DNA of 28,487 nt from CBINFS01 sp966250015 (GTDB taxonomy: Bacteria > Bacteroidota > Rhodothermia > Rhodothermales > DASSAV01): NCBI GenBank assembly GCA_966250015.1, contig CBINFS010000044.1, forward strand, positions 1-28,487, given 5' to 3'. Made by a program: the position numbers and the translations under genes. How positions within the stretch are numbered: the stretch's first letter is position 1; each line of letters starts with the position of its first letter. This document shows positions 1 to 7,972 of this stretch, one piece after another. Under the pieces are notes generated by a model that ran no database searches, was not told the origin of the DNA, and saw only the letters and a list, made by a program, of their open reading frames with translations.

Positions 1-100
1 TCGGAATGACATTTTGAGAGGTATTGGCTGTCATCTGGCCTCACCACCACCGACAGTGTCTCATTTTGTCATCCCGATCCTGCGAAGCAGGAGAGGGATC
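1..100. repeat. REP-like intergenic repeat, two inverted copies
   Basis: Bases 1-18 and the reverse complement of 60-77 agree at about 15 of 18 positions; both carry the TGTCATYCCGA core. They form two heads pointing away from each other. The right copy continues into a hairpin with stem TCCTGC (78-83), loop GAA and stem GCAGGA (87-92), enclosed by GATCC (76-80) and GGATC (96-100). The shape (GTCATYCCGA, hairpin, GGGATCT) resembles the abundant short intergenic repeats of many bacterial genomes. Only part of the left copy is in the window. Whether it is mobile or an RNA structure is not shown by the sequence. Bases 101-210 hold no gene that I can support. Confidence 0.55.
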
Positions 101-210
101 TGTATGAAACGCCGCCTTCTGAATTGGCTAAAAGGGTACGCACAGCAAGCGTACACCGAGTTGATACTCTCCTTCGCGTCTTAGCGTGAGAAAAACGAAA
201 GGCACGAAGC

Positions 211-1071
211 TCACTGCCCGAGCAGCAGCAGGGCAAAGCCCGCAAGCGCAAGACCGATGAGGTTGAGGCGGGATAAGCGTTCTCGCCAGACCAGAACGCC
301 GATCACGGCGCCTCCGATGACGAGCGCAATGTTGTGGACGGGGAAGACGAAGGTGCCGGGGAGAATCCGCACCGCCTGAAGGAAAAAGGCAGCCGAGGCA
401 AAGTTGATGGCGCCGAGCAAAGCCCCCCACATAACCGCCGCGCGTTCCGGCCGGCCACTACCCTTCGAAACCATCACGGATAGCCCGGTAAGAAACGCAA
501 CGCCGAAAACAACCACGAGAAAGGCCATCAGGTTGCTGCCATCGGCAAACTCCTCGTTGTACGCTTTCAGCGTTACGTCCACGATCCCACCGGACAGGAA
601 CAGCAACCCCAAAACGGCAAAAACCAGGGCACTTGAAGAAGATGAGTGCGACGATCCGGCCTCGGATTCCTTCCGGGCCACCAAAACGAAGGAGATTCCG
701 GCGAGGATCAGTCCAATCCCCTGTGCAATAGACGGCCTCTCACTCCAGATGAACCACGAGGCCAGAAACGGGATCACCACCGATAATCGCACTACACTGA
801 TCGACAGCGACATCCCCGCAAGCGCGGTTGCCCAGGCCTGGAAGAAAAAGACCGAGATGAACAGTACCCCCATAACCAGTCCCAGGACGACCATCCAGGT
901 GCTCCAGTTTAGGTCGAGGAAGGTACCGCGCGCCAACGTCAGGCCCAGGATCGTCGCCGTAGCGTAGTTGGCCGTAAGCAGCGTCATACGGTCCAGTTGC
1001 CGCAAACCGGCCACCTTGAAGATCATGCCGACGACCAGGCTACACGCCACGGCCAGGATGAGGTACAACAT
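211..1071 (-). CDS. EamA/DMT-family transporter
   Basis: A 286-residue, strongly hydrophobic protein with about ten predicted membrane segments. It is organised as two five-helix halves, as in the EamA (DMT) family of drug/metabolite exporters in the inner membrane. The N-terminus (MLYLILAVACSLVVGMIFKV) is already a membrane segment. A loop rich in Ser (about residues 137-147) separates the halves, and the C-terminal half ends with the typical GLALAGFALLLLG helix. The substrate cannot be read from the sequence. The ATG at 1071 has no Shine-Dalgarno-like sequence, only a T-rich stretch just upstream. It is the last gene of the leftward series, 53 bases after ybbR, and could be its own unit. 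No clear terminator follows the stop at 211. Confidence 0.85.
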   Translation of the reverse strand: MLYLILAVACSLVVGMIFKVAGLRQLDRMTLLTANYATATILGLTLARGTFLDLNWSTWMVVLGLVMGVLFISVFFFQAWATALAGMSLSISVVRLSVVIPFLASWFIWSERPSIAQGIGLILAGISFVLVARKESEAGSSHSSSSSALVFAVLGLLFLSGGIVDVTLKAYNEEFADGSNLMAFLVVVFGVAFLTGLSVMVSKGSGRPERAAVMWGALLGAINFASAAFFLQAVRILPGTFVFPVHNIALVIGGAVIGVLVWRERLSRLNLIGLALAGFALLLLGQ

Positions 1072-1124
1072 AAAAAGGGCGCGTAGCTAGGAATTTTTGT
1101 GGATGGGAAATACGGGAAAGAGCA

Positions 1125-2198
1125 TCAGTTCTGCCGCCAGTAGAACCTGACCGTGCTGGGAGTGACTTTCACGTCGCGGATGTCGAGCTCGGCCGGCCAG
1201 CGAACCTGCGGGCGGACGCGGCCGTTCGTGGCAGAACGGATCGAATCGTACGAGACCTCGGCGTAGAAGTCGAGCGCCCCGGCGTTCTTGGCCTCGAAGT
1301 AATCGGAGAAGAGGACGCGGTACTCAACGGTAACCGTACTCGGCTCGAGCCGGACCTCGGGCTGATGGGACGCAACACGGGGTATCACGTCCAGCACCTT
1401 GCGATCGGTCGTAAATAGCCGGGCCACCGTCGTCATCGTCACGAAATCACGGTGCTTCACGACGAGCCCTTCGAGGGTATCGGCCAGCTCAACCCGGGCA
1501 ACCAGCGAGTCCTTGACGTTTCGGAAACTCGCCTCAACCGTAGGCCAGTAGGCTAACCGGTTTACGACCGAACGGGCGCCGGTCACGTCTACCGAGTCGG
1601 GCGTGAGCCGAATCGGTTCGACGAAATCGAACGCATCAGCCGCCTCGACCCGGGCGCGTAGCCGAACGGGTACCTTTCGCGTGATCCGCGGCTCCACCTT
1701 GATTGGAATGACTCGCGGGTTGACCCCCTGCACGACGAGGCTCTTCGCCAGCTCGGGCAGGGCCTGCTCTACGTTGATCTCCTCTCGAGCCGCGTTCAGA
1801 ATGACCGGTGGTGGGTTGTACATCAACCGAAAGACCTGGAAACCCTCCCCCCTGAGCTCGACCTGTACGGTCTGTGGCGGAAGCTCGCTCAACGCCGCAT
1901 CCGGTGGGATATTCTCTACCCTCGTAGGCAACGCCACTTCTACCGTATACTCTTCCGTCATCGTGAACGAAAACCACAACATACACGAAATCACGATCGA
2001 CAGGGTGATCGCGATGCCGCGGTGCTTCGGGTCTTCGCCGGACGGAGCAGGCGCCTGACGGCGGGTCAGGAATAGCTGTTGAAGCCTCGCCAGAGCCGTA
2101 TTCCGCTTCGATATGTTATTCCCTGATGCCACGTTTTGTTTACGTACGATCGTCCGGAAGAGCCCTTCTTGCACGCCCAGTTTTGCCGATTTGTTCAC
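1125..2198 (-). CDS. YbbR-domain membrane-anchored protein
   Basis: A 357-residue protein with one membrane segment near residues 60-80 (GIAITLSIVISCMLWFSF). After it come repeated beta-rich units with the YbbR signature: ELRGEGFQVFRLM, then VPVRLRARVE, then the P-x-S-V-x-V-x-G style strand 'LTPDSVDVTGARSVVNRL'. YbbR/CdaR proteins are membrane-anchored and in Firmicutes regulate the diadenylate cyclase CdaA. In Bacteroidota they are usually found near cdaA, which is not in this window. The reading frame opens with a GTG at 2198, 13 bases after the flippase stop, with no clear ribosome-binding site. The roughly 50 residues before the membrane segment are unusual, so the true start could lie slightly further in. 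The family assignment is firm; the role here is inferred. Confidence 0.8.
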   Translation of the reverse strand: MNKSAKLGVQEGLFRTIVRKQNVASGNNISKRNTALARLQQLFLTRRQAPAPSGEDPKHRGIAITLSIVISCMLWFSFTMTEEYTVEVALPTRVENIPPDAALSELPPQTVQVELRGEGFQVFRLMYNPPPVILNAAREEINVEQALPELAKSLVVQGVNPRVIPIKVEPRITRKVPVRLRARVEAADAFDFVEPIRLTPDSVDVTGARSVVNRLAYWPTVEASFRNVKDSLVARVELADTLEGLVVKHRDFVTMTTVARLFTTDRKVLDVIPRVASHQPEVRLEPSTVTVEYRVLFSDYFEAKNAGALDFYAEVSYDSIRSATNGRVRPQVRWPAELDIRDVKVTPSTVRFYWRQN

Positions 2199-2211
2199 GC
2201 TTTTCGGCCGT

Positions 2212-3663
2212 TCAAGACCCCTTCAAGGTGCTCCACACCGCCTTGAATTCATCGATGGTCAGCCACCGGGCCAGCAGGATGACGACCCCCCAGAGCACCA
2301 CTACCGCCAGCCGCCAGAACCAGCCGGCAAGCCCCGCAGGAAACGGTACGAGCGAGCCGGCCACGGCGACAACGGCCGTCGCGAGAAAAATACCTGCGAT
2401 CGGAATCCATTCGTAAGATACGTGTGACAGGCGTTGGGATGAATACAACCTCCCGGCGAAAAGCAAGGCGTACGAGGCAAACGTGGTGACGGCGGCAGCG
2501 AGGGCGCCAAACCAGGGGATAAAAATCACGTTCAGGACGAGGTTCACAACCGATGCCAGCGCCACCCACCCGGCCGTCGTACCCGTCCTGTGGTGAAGCG
2601 TCAGCACCCCGTCGAAGAGGATGCTGAATCCAAAAAAGGAGAACCCCATCGCAATCCAGGGTACGAGCACGTCTGATGCGGCATAAAACGGATCGGAACG
2701 GACCAGCTCCAGTACGGGGATCGTGAAGAGCGACAGCCCGACGACGAGCAGCCCAAACCCGAAGGCCAGGTACTTCGATAGCAGCCGCAACACTTCGACG
2801 TGCTGGCCGACCGCAAGGCGGAAAAGGATTGGCAGGAAGGCAAGCTGGAGGGGTTGGACGCCGAACATGTTGACGACGCCACCAATCTTCGCCGCCAATG
2901 TGTAAAGTGCGATGTCCTCCGCCGGACGGAAAATCGCCAGGACGTACCGGTCCCCCGCATTCAACACCATGCTGCCGATCCCGCCCAAAATCAACGGCAC
3001 CGAAAACCGCAACAGATCCCTCGCCAGGGTAGACTTGAGCCGGAAGGAGAAGTAGTTGAACGGATTGGTTACGATCAAACCGACACAAAGCGTCAGCAGA
3101 CTGGAAACGGCGAACGCCCGGACCAGGCCCAGCAGTCCGAGCCGGTATTCCGCAAGCCAGAGCAGGTTGAAGCCGATGATCGCGGCAAGCTTCCCGGCAG
3201 AGAGGATCGTGTAACCGGCAGCTTGCCCCCGGGCTCTGAACAGCGCGAGCGGTATGGCAAGAAGCAACTCGGAGGCGATGTACACGATCAGCCACCAGTA
3301 CACACTCCGGTCGGCCTCCGGTACAAAAATGTGAATGAGTAAAAGACCAATTATACCGGAGCCCGCCGCCATAAGCGACGTGATCCACCAGGTGGTCGAT
3401 ATTAGATTGCGGGTCTCGTCGACGTCCGGGTAAAATCGAACGAAGCCAAGACCGAGCTGTAAGCCCAGGACGGCGATCGCAACACTGACCGTGACCTCAA
3501 ACACCCCCCATACCCCAAACGCCGCCACACTCAAAAACTCAGCGTTGGTATAGAGTGGCAACAGGACGAGCCCGCCGAGCTTGGTGACTACGTTCGAGAG
3601 GGTGTACCAGAAACCCTGACCGGCCAGACTTCTCAACGGGTGACGCATGGTTTGCGGACTCAT
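2212..3663 (-). CDS. Wzx-like polysaccharide flippase
   Basis: A 483-residue integral membrane protein with about 12-14 hydrophobic segments through its whole length. It starts with the amphipathic 'LRSLAGQGFWYTLSNVVTKLGGLVLLPLYT' pattern seen in the polysaccharide biosynthesis/MATE-like exporter superfamily (RfbX/Wzx). Proteins of this type flip undecaprenyl-linked oligosaccharide across the inner membrane. Its place between a glycosyltransferase and YbbR, downstream of wecB and asnB, supports a glycan-export role. The ATG at 3663 has GGAGAGG directly before it, with unusually short spacing; an internal ATG six residues later lacks any such site. Upstream is an 87-base gap with a candidate promoter and flanking repeats. 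The substrate is unknown. Confidence 0.85.
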   Translation of the reverse strand: MSPQTMRHPLRSLAGQGFWYTLSNVVTKLGGLVLLPLYTNAEFLSVAAFGVWGVFEVTVSVAIAVLGLQLGLGFVRFYPDVDETRNLISTTWWITSLMAAGSGIIGLLLIHIFVPEADRSVYWWLIVYIASELLLAIPLALFRARGQAAGYTILSAGKLAAIIGFNLLWLAEYRLGLLGLVRAFAVSSLLTLCVGLIVTNPFNYFSFRLKSTLARDLLRFSVPLILGGIGSMVLNAGDRYVLAIFRPAEDIALYTLAAKIGGVVNMFGVQPLQLAFLPILFRLAVGQHVEVLRLLSKYLAFGFGLLVVGLSLFTIPVLELVRSDPFYAASDVLVPWIAMGFSFFGFSILFDGVLTLHHRTGTTAGWVALASVVNLVLNVIFIPWFGALAAAVTTFASYALLFAGRLYSSQRLSHVSYEWIPIAGIFLATAVVAVAGSLVPFPAGLAGWFWRLAVVVLWGVVILLARWLTIDEFKAVWSTLKGS

Positions 3664-3672
3664 CCTCTCCGG

Positions 3673-3724
3673 CCTTATCAGGCTATAATATCCATAGTTA
3701 AAGTATCCCCCAACCTCATCAGGC
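3673..3724 (-). promoter_or_regulatory. candidate promoter flanked by 11-bp repeats
   Basis: On the minus strand, TTGGGG (3713-3708), a 17-base spacer and TATTAT (3690-3685) form a sigma70-like promoter candidate in front of the flippase. Two near-identical 11-mers, plus-strand CCTCATCAGGC (3714-3724) and CCTTATCAGGC (3673-3683), abut the -35 and lie just past the -10. They are 41 bases apart, about four helical turns. Each is weakly dyad-symmetric (CCT-N4-AGG). This layout would suit an operator pair, but that is inferred from sequence alone. Confidence 0.35.
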
Positions 3725-3750
3725 CTTTGTCAATGCCGGGAAGGTATCGA

Positions 3751-4947
3751 TCAATCGCCATACAGGCGAAGCAATGGTTTCGCCGCCGTTTCCCAGTTGT
3801 ACTTTTTCAGAACGCTTTCCCTCGCACGCGCTCCGAACCGGAGCATTCGTTGCCGATCCGAAAGCATGTCTCTAAGCACTTCGGCAAAAGAAGATGGATC
3901 GTCTGGCTCATAGATCATCCCACATTCCATTTCCTCGATCCGTTTCCGAAGCGACGTCGTGCCTGCTGCCAGGACGGGCTTGCCAAACAAGGCATACTCG
4001 TACAGCTTATTCGGCTCGACGGACTCGGTATGCGTACTCTTCACGACCGGCATCAGGCAAAGATCGGCACACTGGCAAAACTCCCCCACTCGCCTCATCG
4101 GCACGTGGCCAACAAACGTGACCAGACTGGACAGCCCCAGCCGCTCGGTCTGCGCTTCGAGCTCGCGCCGCAATGAACCTGATCCGACGATGACGACGTT
4201 GATCAACGGGTGCAGCTCCGACGCCTCCGCCAGTCCCGAAATAACTGTTTGTAAACCATACGTTGGATTGAGCCCGCCCACGTAAAGGATGTTGACCCTG
4301 TCGCCTTTGAAGTAAGCCTTCGTTTCTTCGGTCGGGCGCACGTCGCGAAAGAACTCGACGCTCACGTAATTCGGAACGACATGTATCTGGCCGGTAAATC
4401 CGTGTTCGTTTTTCAGCCGGAGGGCTTCACCTTCACTCACAGCAATCACGCTGTCTGCTTTTGTAAGCTGGTTTGCTTCGAGCGACGACCATTTTGAGTA
4501 TCGAAACAGGAGTTTCTGCGGAAACGCCGTACCCATGCGGCTGTGCTGTAGCATCCTCGGAAAGTCTTCGTGTAGGTCCAGCACAAACCTGGGCCTTATT
4601 ACACCCCACAACGTCAAAATCATTGCTGTTGGGACCCCCAGCGGCAAATCGTGAACGTGAACTGCGTCCGGCCTGATGGCGCGCAGGGTTTTGTTGAGTT
4701 GAAAGGCCCACAGGTTAACGTACAACGGAACGTGAAAAAACAGGCCGAGCATTTTGGGCGCCGCCCATGCCGGTACGTACCACCGGTGAATCATGGCGCC
4801 GTTGTATGACTCTTCAGCAGGAACGGATTTCTTGTGTCGATAGCAAAGCAGGTGCACTTCGTGTCCGGCGCTCACCAGCGTTCGAATTTCTTTTTCTACC
4901 CTGACGTCCGGCGGGAAGGGCGCATCGAGGAGCATCAATATCCGCAT
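3751..4947 (-). CDS. GT4-type glycosyltransferase
   Basis: A 398-residue GT-B fold protein without membrane segments. The N-terminal half begins MRILMLLDAPFPPDVRVEKE and includes VHVHDLPLG and LDLHEDFPRM, typical of the acceptor-side domain of family 4 transferases. The C-terminal half has VPNYVSVEFF, NILYVGGLNPTYGLQTVI, VGSGSLRRELE and the nucleotide-sugar region 'ESVEPNKLYEYALFGKPVLA'. It probably adds a sugar from a nucleotide donor to a growing lipid-linked glycan at the cytoplasmic face. The ATG at 4947 follows the asnB stop by 11 bases, with GAGGT overlapping the asnB stop region as a plausible ribosome-binding site. Base composition looks somewhat more AT-rich than in flanking genes, which is common in glycan loci. 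Donor and acceptor are unknown. Confidence 0.88.
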   Translation of the reverse strand: MRILMLLDAPFPPDVRVEKEIRTLVSAGHEVHLLCYRHKKSVPAEESYNGAMIHRWYVPAWAAPKMLGLFFHVPLYVNLWAFQLNKTLRAIRPDAVHVHDLPLGVPTAMILTLWGVIRPRFVLDLHEDFPRMLQHSRMGTAFPQKLLFRYSKWSSLEANQLTKADSVIAVSEGEALRLKNEHGFTGQIHVVPNYVSVEFFRDVRPTEETKAYFKGDRVNILYVGGLNPTYGLQTVISGLAEASELHPLINVVIVGSGSLRRELEAQTERLGLSSLVTFVGHVPMRRVGEFCQCADLCLMPVVKSTHTESVEPNKLYEYALFGKPVLAAGTTSLRKRIEEMECGMIYEPDDPSSFAEVLRDMLSDRQRMLRFGARARESVLKKYNWETAAKPLLRLYGD

Positions 4948-4958
4948 CAGAGGCTACC

Positions 4959-6893
4959 TCAATCGTCAAATACGATCTGTTGTTGATCGGCCCATCGGAC
5001 GAAGTTGATCCATCGCCAGACGGTCCTCCATTCGCCCGTTTTCGCGTTCAAGACGTTCTGCCAGCTCTCCCGCACGACGACGGGATCGAGCAGGGGGATC
5101 CGGTTGATCGTTTCCGAGCCGAGCACGCTCTCTACCCAGGGTTTCATCCTCGCGAGCCATTCGGTTTCAGGTGTCGCAAAGGCCACCTTGTCCCGTCGGT
5201 CGAGGATGGCGTCGGGTACGATTCCGCGCATTGCTTTCCGGAATATCGCTTTCGTCGTCGCCCGGTCATCGATCAGAAACGACTCCGGAAGGCTCGATAC
5301 GAAATATAAAAGTGGCGGCGTTACGAAAGGCACACGGCTCTCGATTGAGAAGGCCATGCTGTTGCGATCCTCGTACCGGAGGAGCATCGGCAGGCTGGTC
5401 TCTTCGAACGTTCGCCGGAGCATCTCGTGAAGCACCTCTTTTGACTCGGAGCGCCACTGGTGAGGCGATCGTCTGACCCCTCGCTCCTCGAACCACGAGG
5501 TCACGAGCCAAGACGGATCAGCTTCCCTTCCCGTGAACCGCATCATGGGCGCCTGCACCTTCTCCGGAGCGAGCATCCCCATCGCATACAGGACCTGATT
5601 CAGCCGGCCGCCTGCCATCGGGGAGTGTTTAAGGTGGCGAACGTATTGCCACGCTCGGCTCCACTCTCCTTTTCGTATCATCGACGCGAGCCGGGCGGCC
5701 ACGTGGAGCTTGTATCCACCGAACAGCTCGTCGGCGCCCTGGCCGTCGAGCATGACCTTGATCCCCGCCTCTCGGGCAAGCTTGAACACACGGAATTGTG
5801 CGTAGATGCTCGTGCTCCCGAACGGCTCCTCCTGGATTTGGATGAGCTCGTCGAGGTCCGCCACCATCTCGTCGGGTGTCGGGGAAACCTTGTGGAGGCG
5901 TAACCCGGCATGCGCGCCGACCAGGTCAATCCAGCGCTCCTCACTTATCCGCGGATCGGTTGCAATGTAGCTGAATGCGTGCAGCTCGGCATCGGGATAG
6001 AGATGCCGCATGCCCGAGACGACCGCGGACGAGTCGATCCCGCCCGACAGAGCCGCGCCTACGGGAACGTCACTTTGCATGTGCAGGCGAATGCTCTCCA
6101 GGAAGGTCTCACGCAGCTTTTCTGCCGCCTGCTCAAACGACAACGACTCTTCCCTTTGGAATACAGCGGGTGTGTACCGCTCCGGAATCAGCCGATCCGG
6201 CCGGTCGAGGTCGACCCACATAAAGTGACACGAGGGAAGCTGCCGCACGTCGGCCCACGTCGTCTCACCGCCGTGATCCGTCAGGCCGTGCCGCAGGTAA
6301 TCGTAGGCCCGTTGCGGATTGATACGCCGGGAAACGCCGGGGAGATCAAGAAGCGGTGTGATCTCCGAAGCGAAGGCAAATCCTTCGCTGGTTTGGCTGT
6401 AGTAGAGCGGTTTGATCCCGGCAAAATCCCGCGCGAGCAGCATCTTTCGCTCGGCCGTATCGAGCAGCGAAAGGGCAAACATCCCGACCAGGCGCGGCAG
6501 GGCTTCCGTGCCCCACGTCGCGAGGGCGTGTAGCAGCACCTCCGTATCTCCGGTGGAATGGAACGTGTGTCCGAGCCGTTCCAGCTCCCTGCGGAGATCT
6601 TCGTAGTTGTAGATCTCTCCGTTAAAGCTGAGGTAGTAGCGGCCGTCAGGCGTGCTCATGGGTTGCCGCCCGGCTTCGGAAAGGTCGAGGATCGACAACC
6701 TCCGGTGTAAAAAGCCGGCTGCCACATCGGAATACGGCTCCGGATCCTGCGAAATCTGTGTTCCTCCACCGGTGACGTACAATACCCCCTTATCGTCGGG
6801 GCCTCGGTGCAACAGCCGGCCCAGCAGCGCTTTATCGCGAGCAGGATCGGATGGACCGGGAGACGTCCGGATGAAACCAAATATTCCACACAT
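4959..6893 (-). CDS. asnB: asparagine synthase (glutamine-hydrolysing) family
   Basis: A 644-residue class II glutamine amidotransferase/synthetase. Cys2 right after the initiator (MCGIFGF) is the glutaminase nucleophile, and LHRGPDDKG (about 28-36), RLSILDLS (about 65-72) and SFNGEIYNY (about 89-97) are the N-terminal amidotransferase blocks. The PPi-loop SGGIDSS lies at about 283-289 in the synthetase domain, followed by DGQGADELFGGY and YEDRNSMAFSIESRVPF. The length matches long AsnB forms. The classical reaction is aspartate + glutamine + ATP to asparagine. In surface-glycan clusters, relatives amidate sugar carboxylates, and the position between wecB and a glycosyltransferase makes that role plausible here. 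The start ATG overlaps the wecB stop by one base (TGATG), indicating translational coupling. Confidence 0.92.
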   Translation of the reverse strand: MCGIFGFIRTSPGPSDPARDKALLGRLLHRGPDDKGVLYVTGGGTQISQDPEPYSDVAAGFLHRRLSILDLSEAGRQPMSTPDGRYYLSFNGEIYNYEDLRRELERLGHTFHSTGDTEVLLHALATWGTEALPRLVGMFALSLLDTAERKMLLARDFAGIKPLYYSQTSEGFAFASEITPLLDLPGVSRRINPQRAYDYLRHGLTDHGGETTWADVRQLPSCHFMWVDLDRPDRLIPERYTPAVFQREESLSFEQAAEKLRETFLESIRLHMQSDVPVGAALSGGIDSSAVVSGMRHLYPDAELHAFSYIATDPRISEERWIDLVGAHAGLRLHKVSPTPDEMVADLDELIQIQEEPFGSTSIYAQFRVFKLAREAGIKVMLDGQGADELFGGYKLHVAARLASMIRKGEWSRAWQYVRHLKHSPMAGGRLNQVLYAMGMLAPEKVQAPMMRFTGREADPSWLVTSWFEERGVRRSPHQWRSESKEVLHEMLRRTFEETSLPMLLRYEDRNSMAFSIESRVPFVTPPLLYFVSSLPESFLIDDRATTKAIFRKAMRGIVPDAILDRRDKVAFATPETEWLARMKPWVESVLGSETINRIPLLDPVVVRESWQNVLNAKTGEWRTVWRWINFVRWADQQQIVFDD

Positions 6894-7966
6894 CAGGCCG
6901 TCACCGCGTCGTTTCGTTCGAGCTGATCCACGATTCGTTCGGCGGCATCGCCGTCGCCGTACACGTCAGGCGCCTCGTCCGGGACGGGTGCCTCGAGCGC
7001 CGCTTCAATTTTATCCCGGTCGAGATCGACCACGTGGTTCCATCCGGCCTCGACCGTTTCCACCCATTCGGTCTCCGTCCGAAGTGTCAGGCATGGCCGG
7101 CGCATCCAGTACGCTTCTTTCTGGAGCCCTCCCGAATCCGTCAACACCCTTGCAGCGCCGCCCAGCAACGACAGCATCGGCAGGTAGCCCACTGGCTCTA
7201 TAGGGTGGACGTTGCCGGGGAGCGACAGACCCAGTTCTTCAATACTACGGCGGGTGCGGGGGTGAACCGGCCAGACGACCGGCCGGTCGAGGTCCGCAAA
7301 CACCGTCATCAGCCGGGCCATTCGCTCCGGGTCGTCCGTAGTTTCCGCACGGTGAACGGTTGCCAGATAATAGGCGCCGTCCCTGAAAGGAATCAAGGCA
7401 TCGAGCGGGTAAAGCGCCTTCGCACGCTCGCGGTAATGCAGCAGGGCATCGTACATCACGTCACCCGTGATCGAAACCCCGTCCATGATCCCTTCCTTCT
7501 CCAGATTCTCCACTGCCGTCCGGCTCGGGCACAGGAGGAGGCTGGACAAGCGGTCGGTGATGATCCGGTTGATCTCCTCGGGCATCCGATGGTTGAAGCT
7601 GCGGAGCCCCGCCTCCACGTGAGCCAGGCGCAGGTTCATCTTCGCAGCCGTCACGGCGCCCGCCAGCGTGCTGTTCGTGTCGCCGTAGACCAGCACCCAG
7701 TCCGGCCGCTCGATAGCGGCCAGGTAGGCCTCGAGGCGTACCATAATCTCACCGGTCTGCACCGCGTGAGACCCCGAACCGGCGTTGAGGTTGATCGACG
7801 GTTCCGGAATGTCCAGCTCGTCGAAGAAAACACGGCTCATCGAGGCGTCGTAATGCTGGCCGGTGTGGACGATCTCCTCCTCGACGCCGCGTTCCCGGAG
7901 GGCGCGGCTCACCATGGCTGCCTTGATGAACTGGGGTCGTGCGCCGACAATGGTTACCACCCGCAT
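6893..7966 (-). CDS. wecB: UDP-N-acetylglucosamine 2-epimerase (non-hydrolysing)
   Basis: A 357-residue cytoplasmic enzyme that interconverts UDP-GlcNAc and UDP-ManNAc, supplying ManNAc-type sugars for surface polysaccharide. Family blocks appear in order: GARPQFIKAAMVSRAL at the N-terminus, HTGQHYDASMS, VYGDTNSTLAGA, HVEAGLRSF followed by MPEEINRIITD, then HRAET, PVVWPVHPRTR, and LTDSGGLQKEAYWM followed by TLRTETEWVETVEAGWN. These include the His, Asp and Glu positions known to be catalytic in the family. The length is normal. The ATG at 7966 lies 6 bases after the upstream glycosyltransferase stop. Its own stop overlaps the asnB start, so the three genes are very likely one transcript. Confidence 0.95.
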   Translation of the reverse strand: MRVVTIVGARPQFIKAAMVSRALRERGVEEEIVHTGQHYDASMSRVFFDELDIPEPSINLNAGSGSHAVQTGEIMVRLEAYLAAIERPDWVLVYGDTNSTLAGAVTAAKMNLRLAHVEAGLRSFNHRMPEEINRIITDRLSSLLLCPSRTAVENLEKEGIMDGVSITGDVMYDALLHYRERAKALYPLDALIPFRDGAYYLATVHRAETTDDPERMARLMTVFADLDRPVVWPVHPRTRRSIEELGLSLPGNVHPIEPVGYLPMLSLLGGAARVLTDSGGLQKEAYWMRRPCLTLRTETEWVETVEAGWNHVVDLDRDKIEAALEAPVPDEAPDVYGDGDAAERIVDQLERNDAVTA

Positions 7967-7972
7967 CCGGAA

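Noticed and set aside
171..205. Possible second intergenic repeat unit (CTTCGCGTCTTAGCGTGAG)
   Set aside because: It resembles repeat-like spacer sequence, but only one copy is present in the window, so no repeat can be supported.
2249..3388. 379-residue minus-strand frame inside the flippase
   Set aside because: Alternative frame of the flippase, Arg/Cys/His-rich, without membrane helices or motifs.
3720..3735. TTGACA on the minus strand as a -35 element before the flippase
   Set aside because: No acceptable -10 lies 16-18 bases downstream; the TTGGGG/TATTAT pair fits better.
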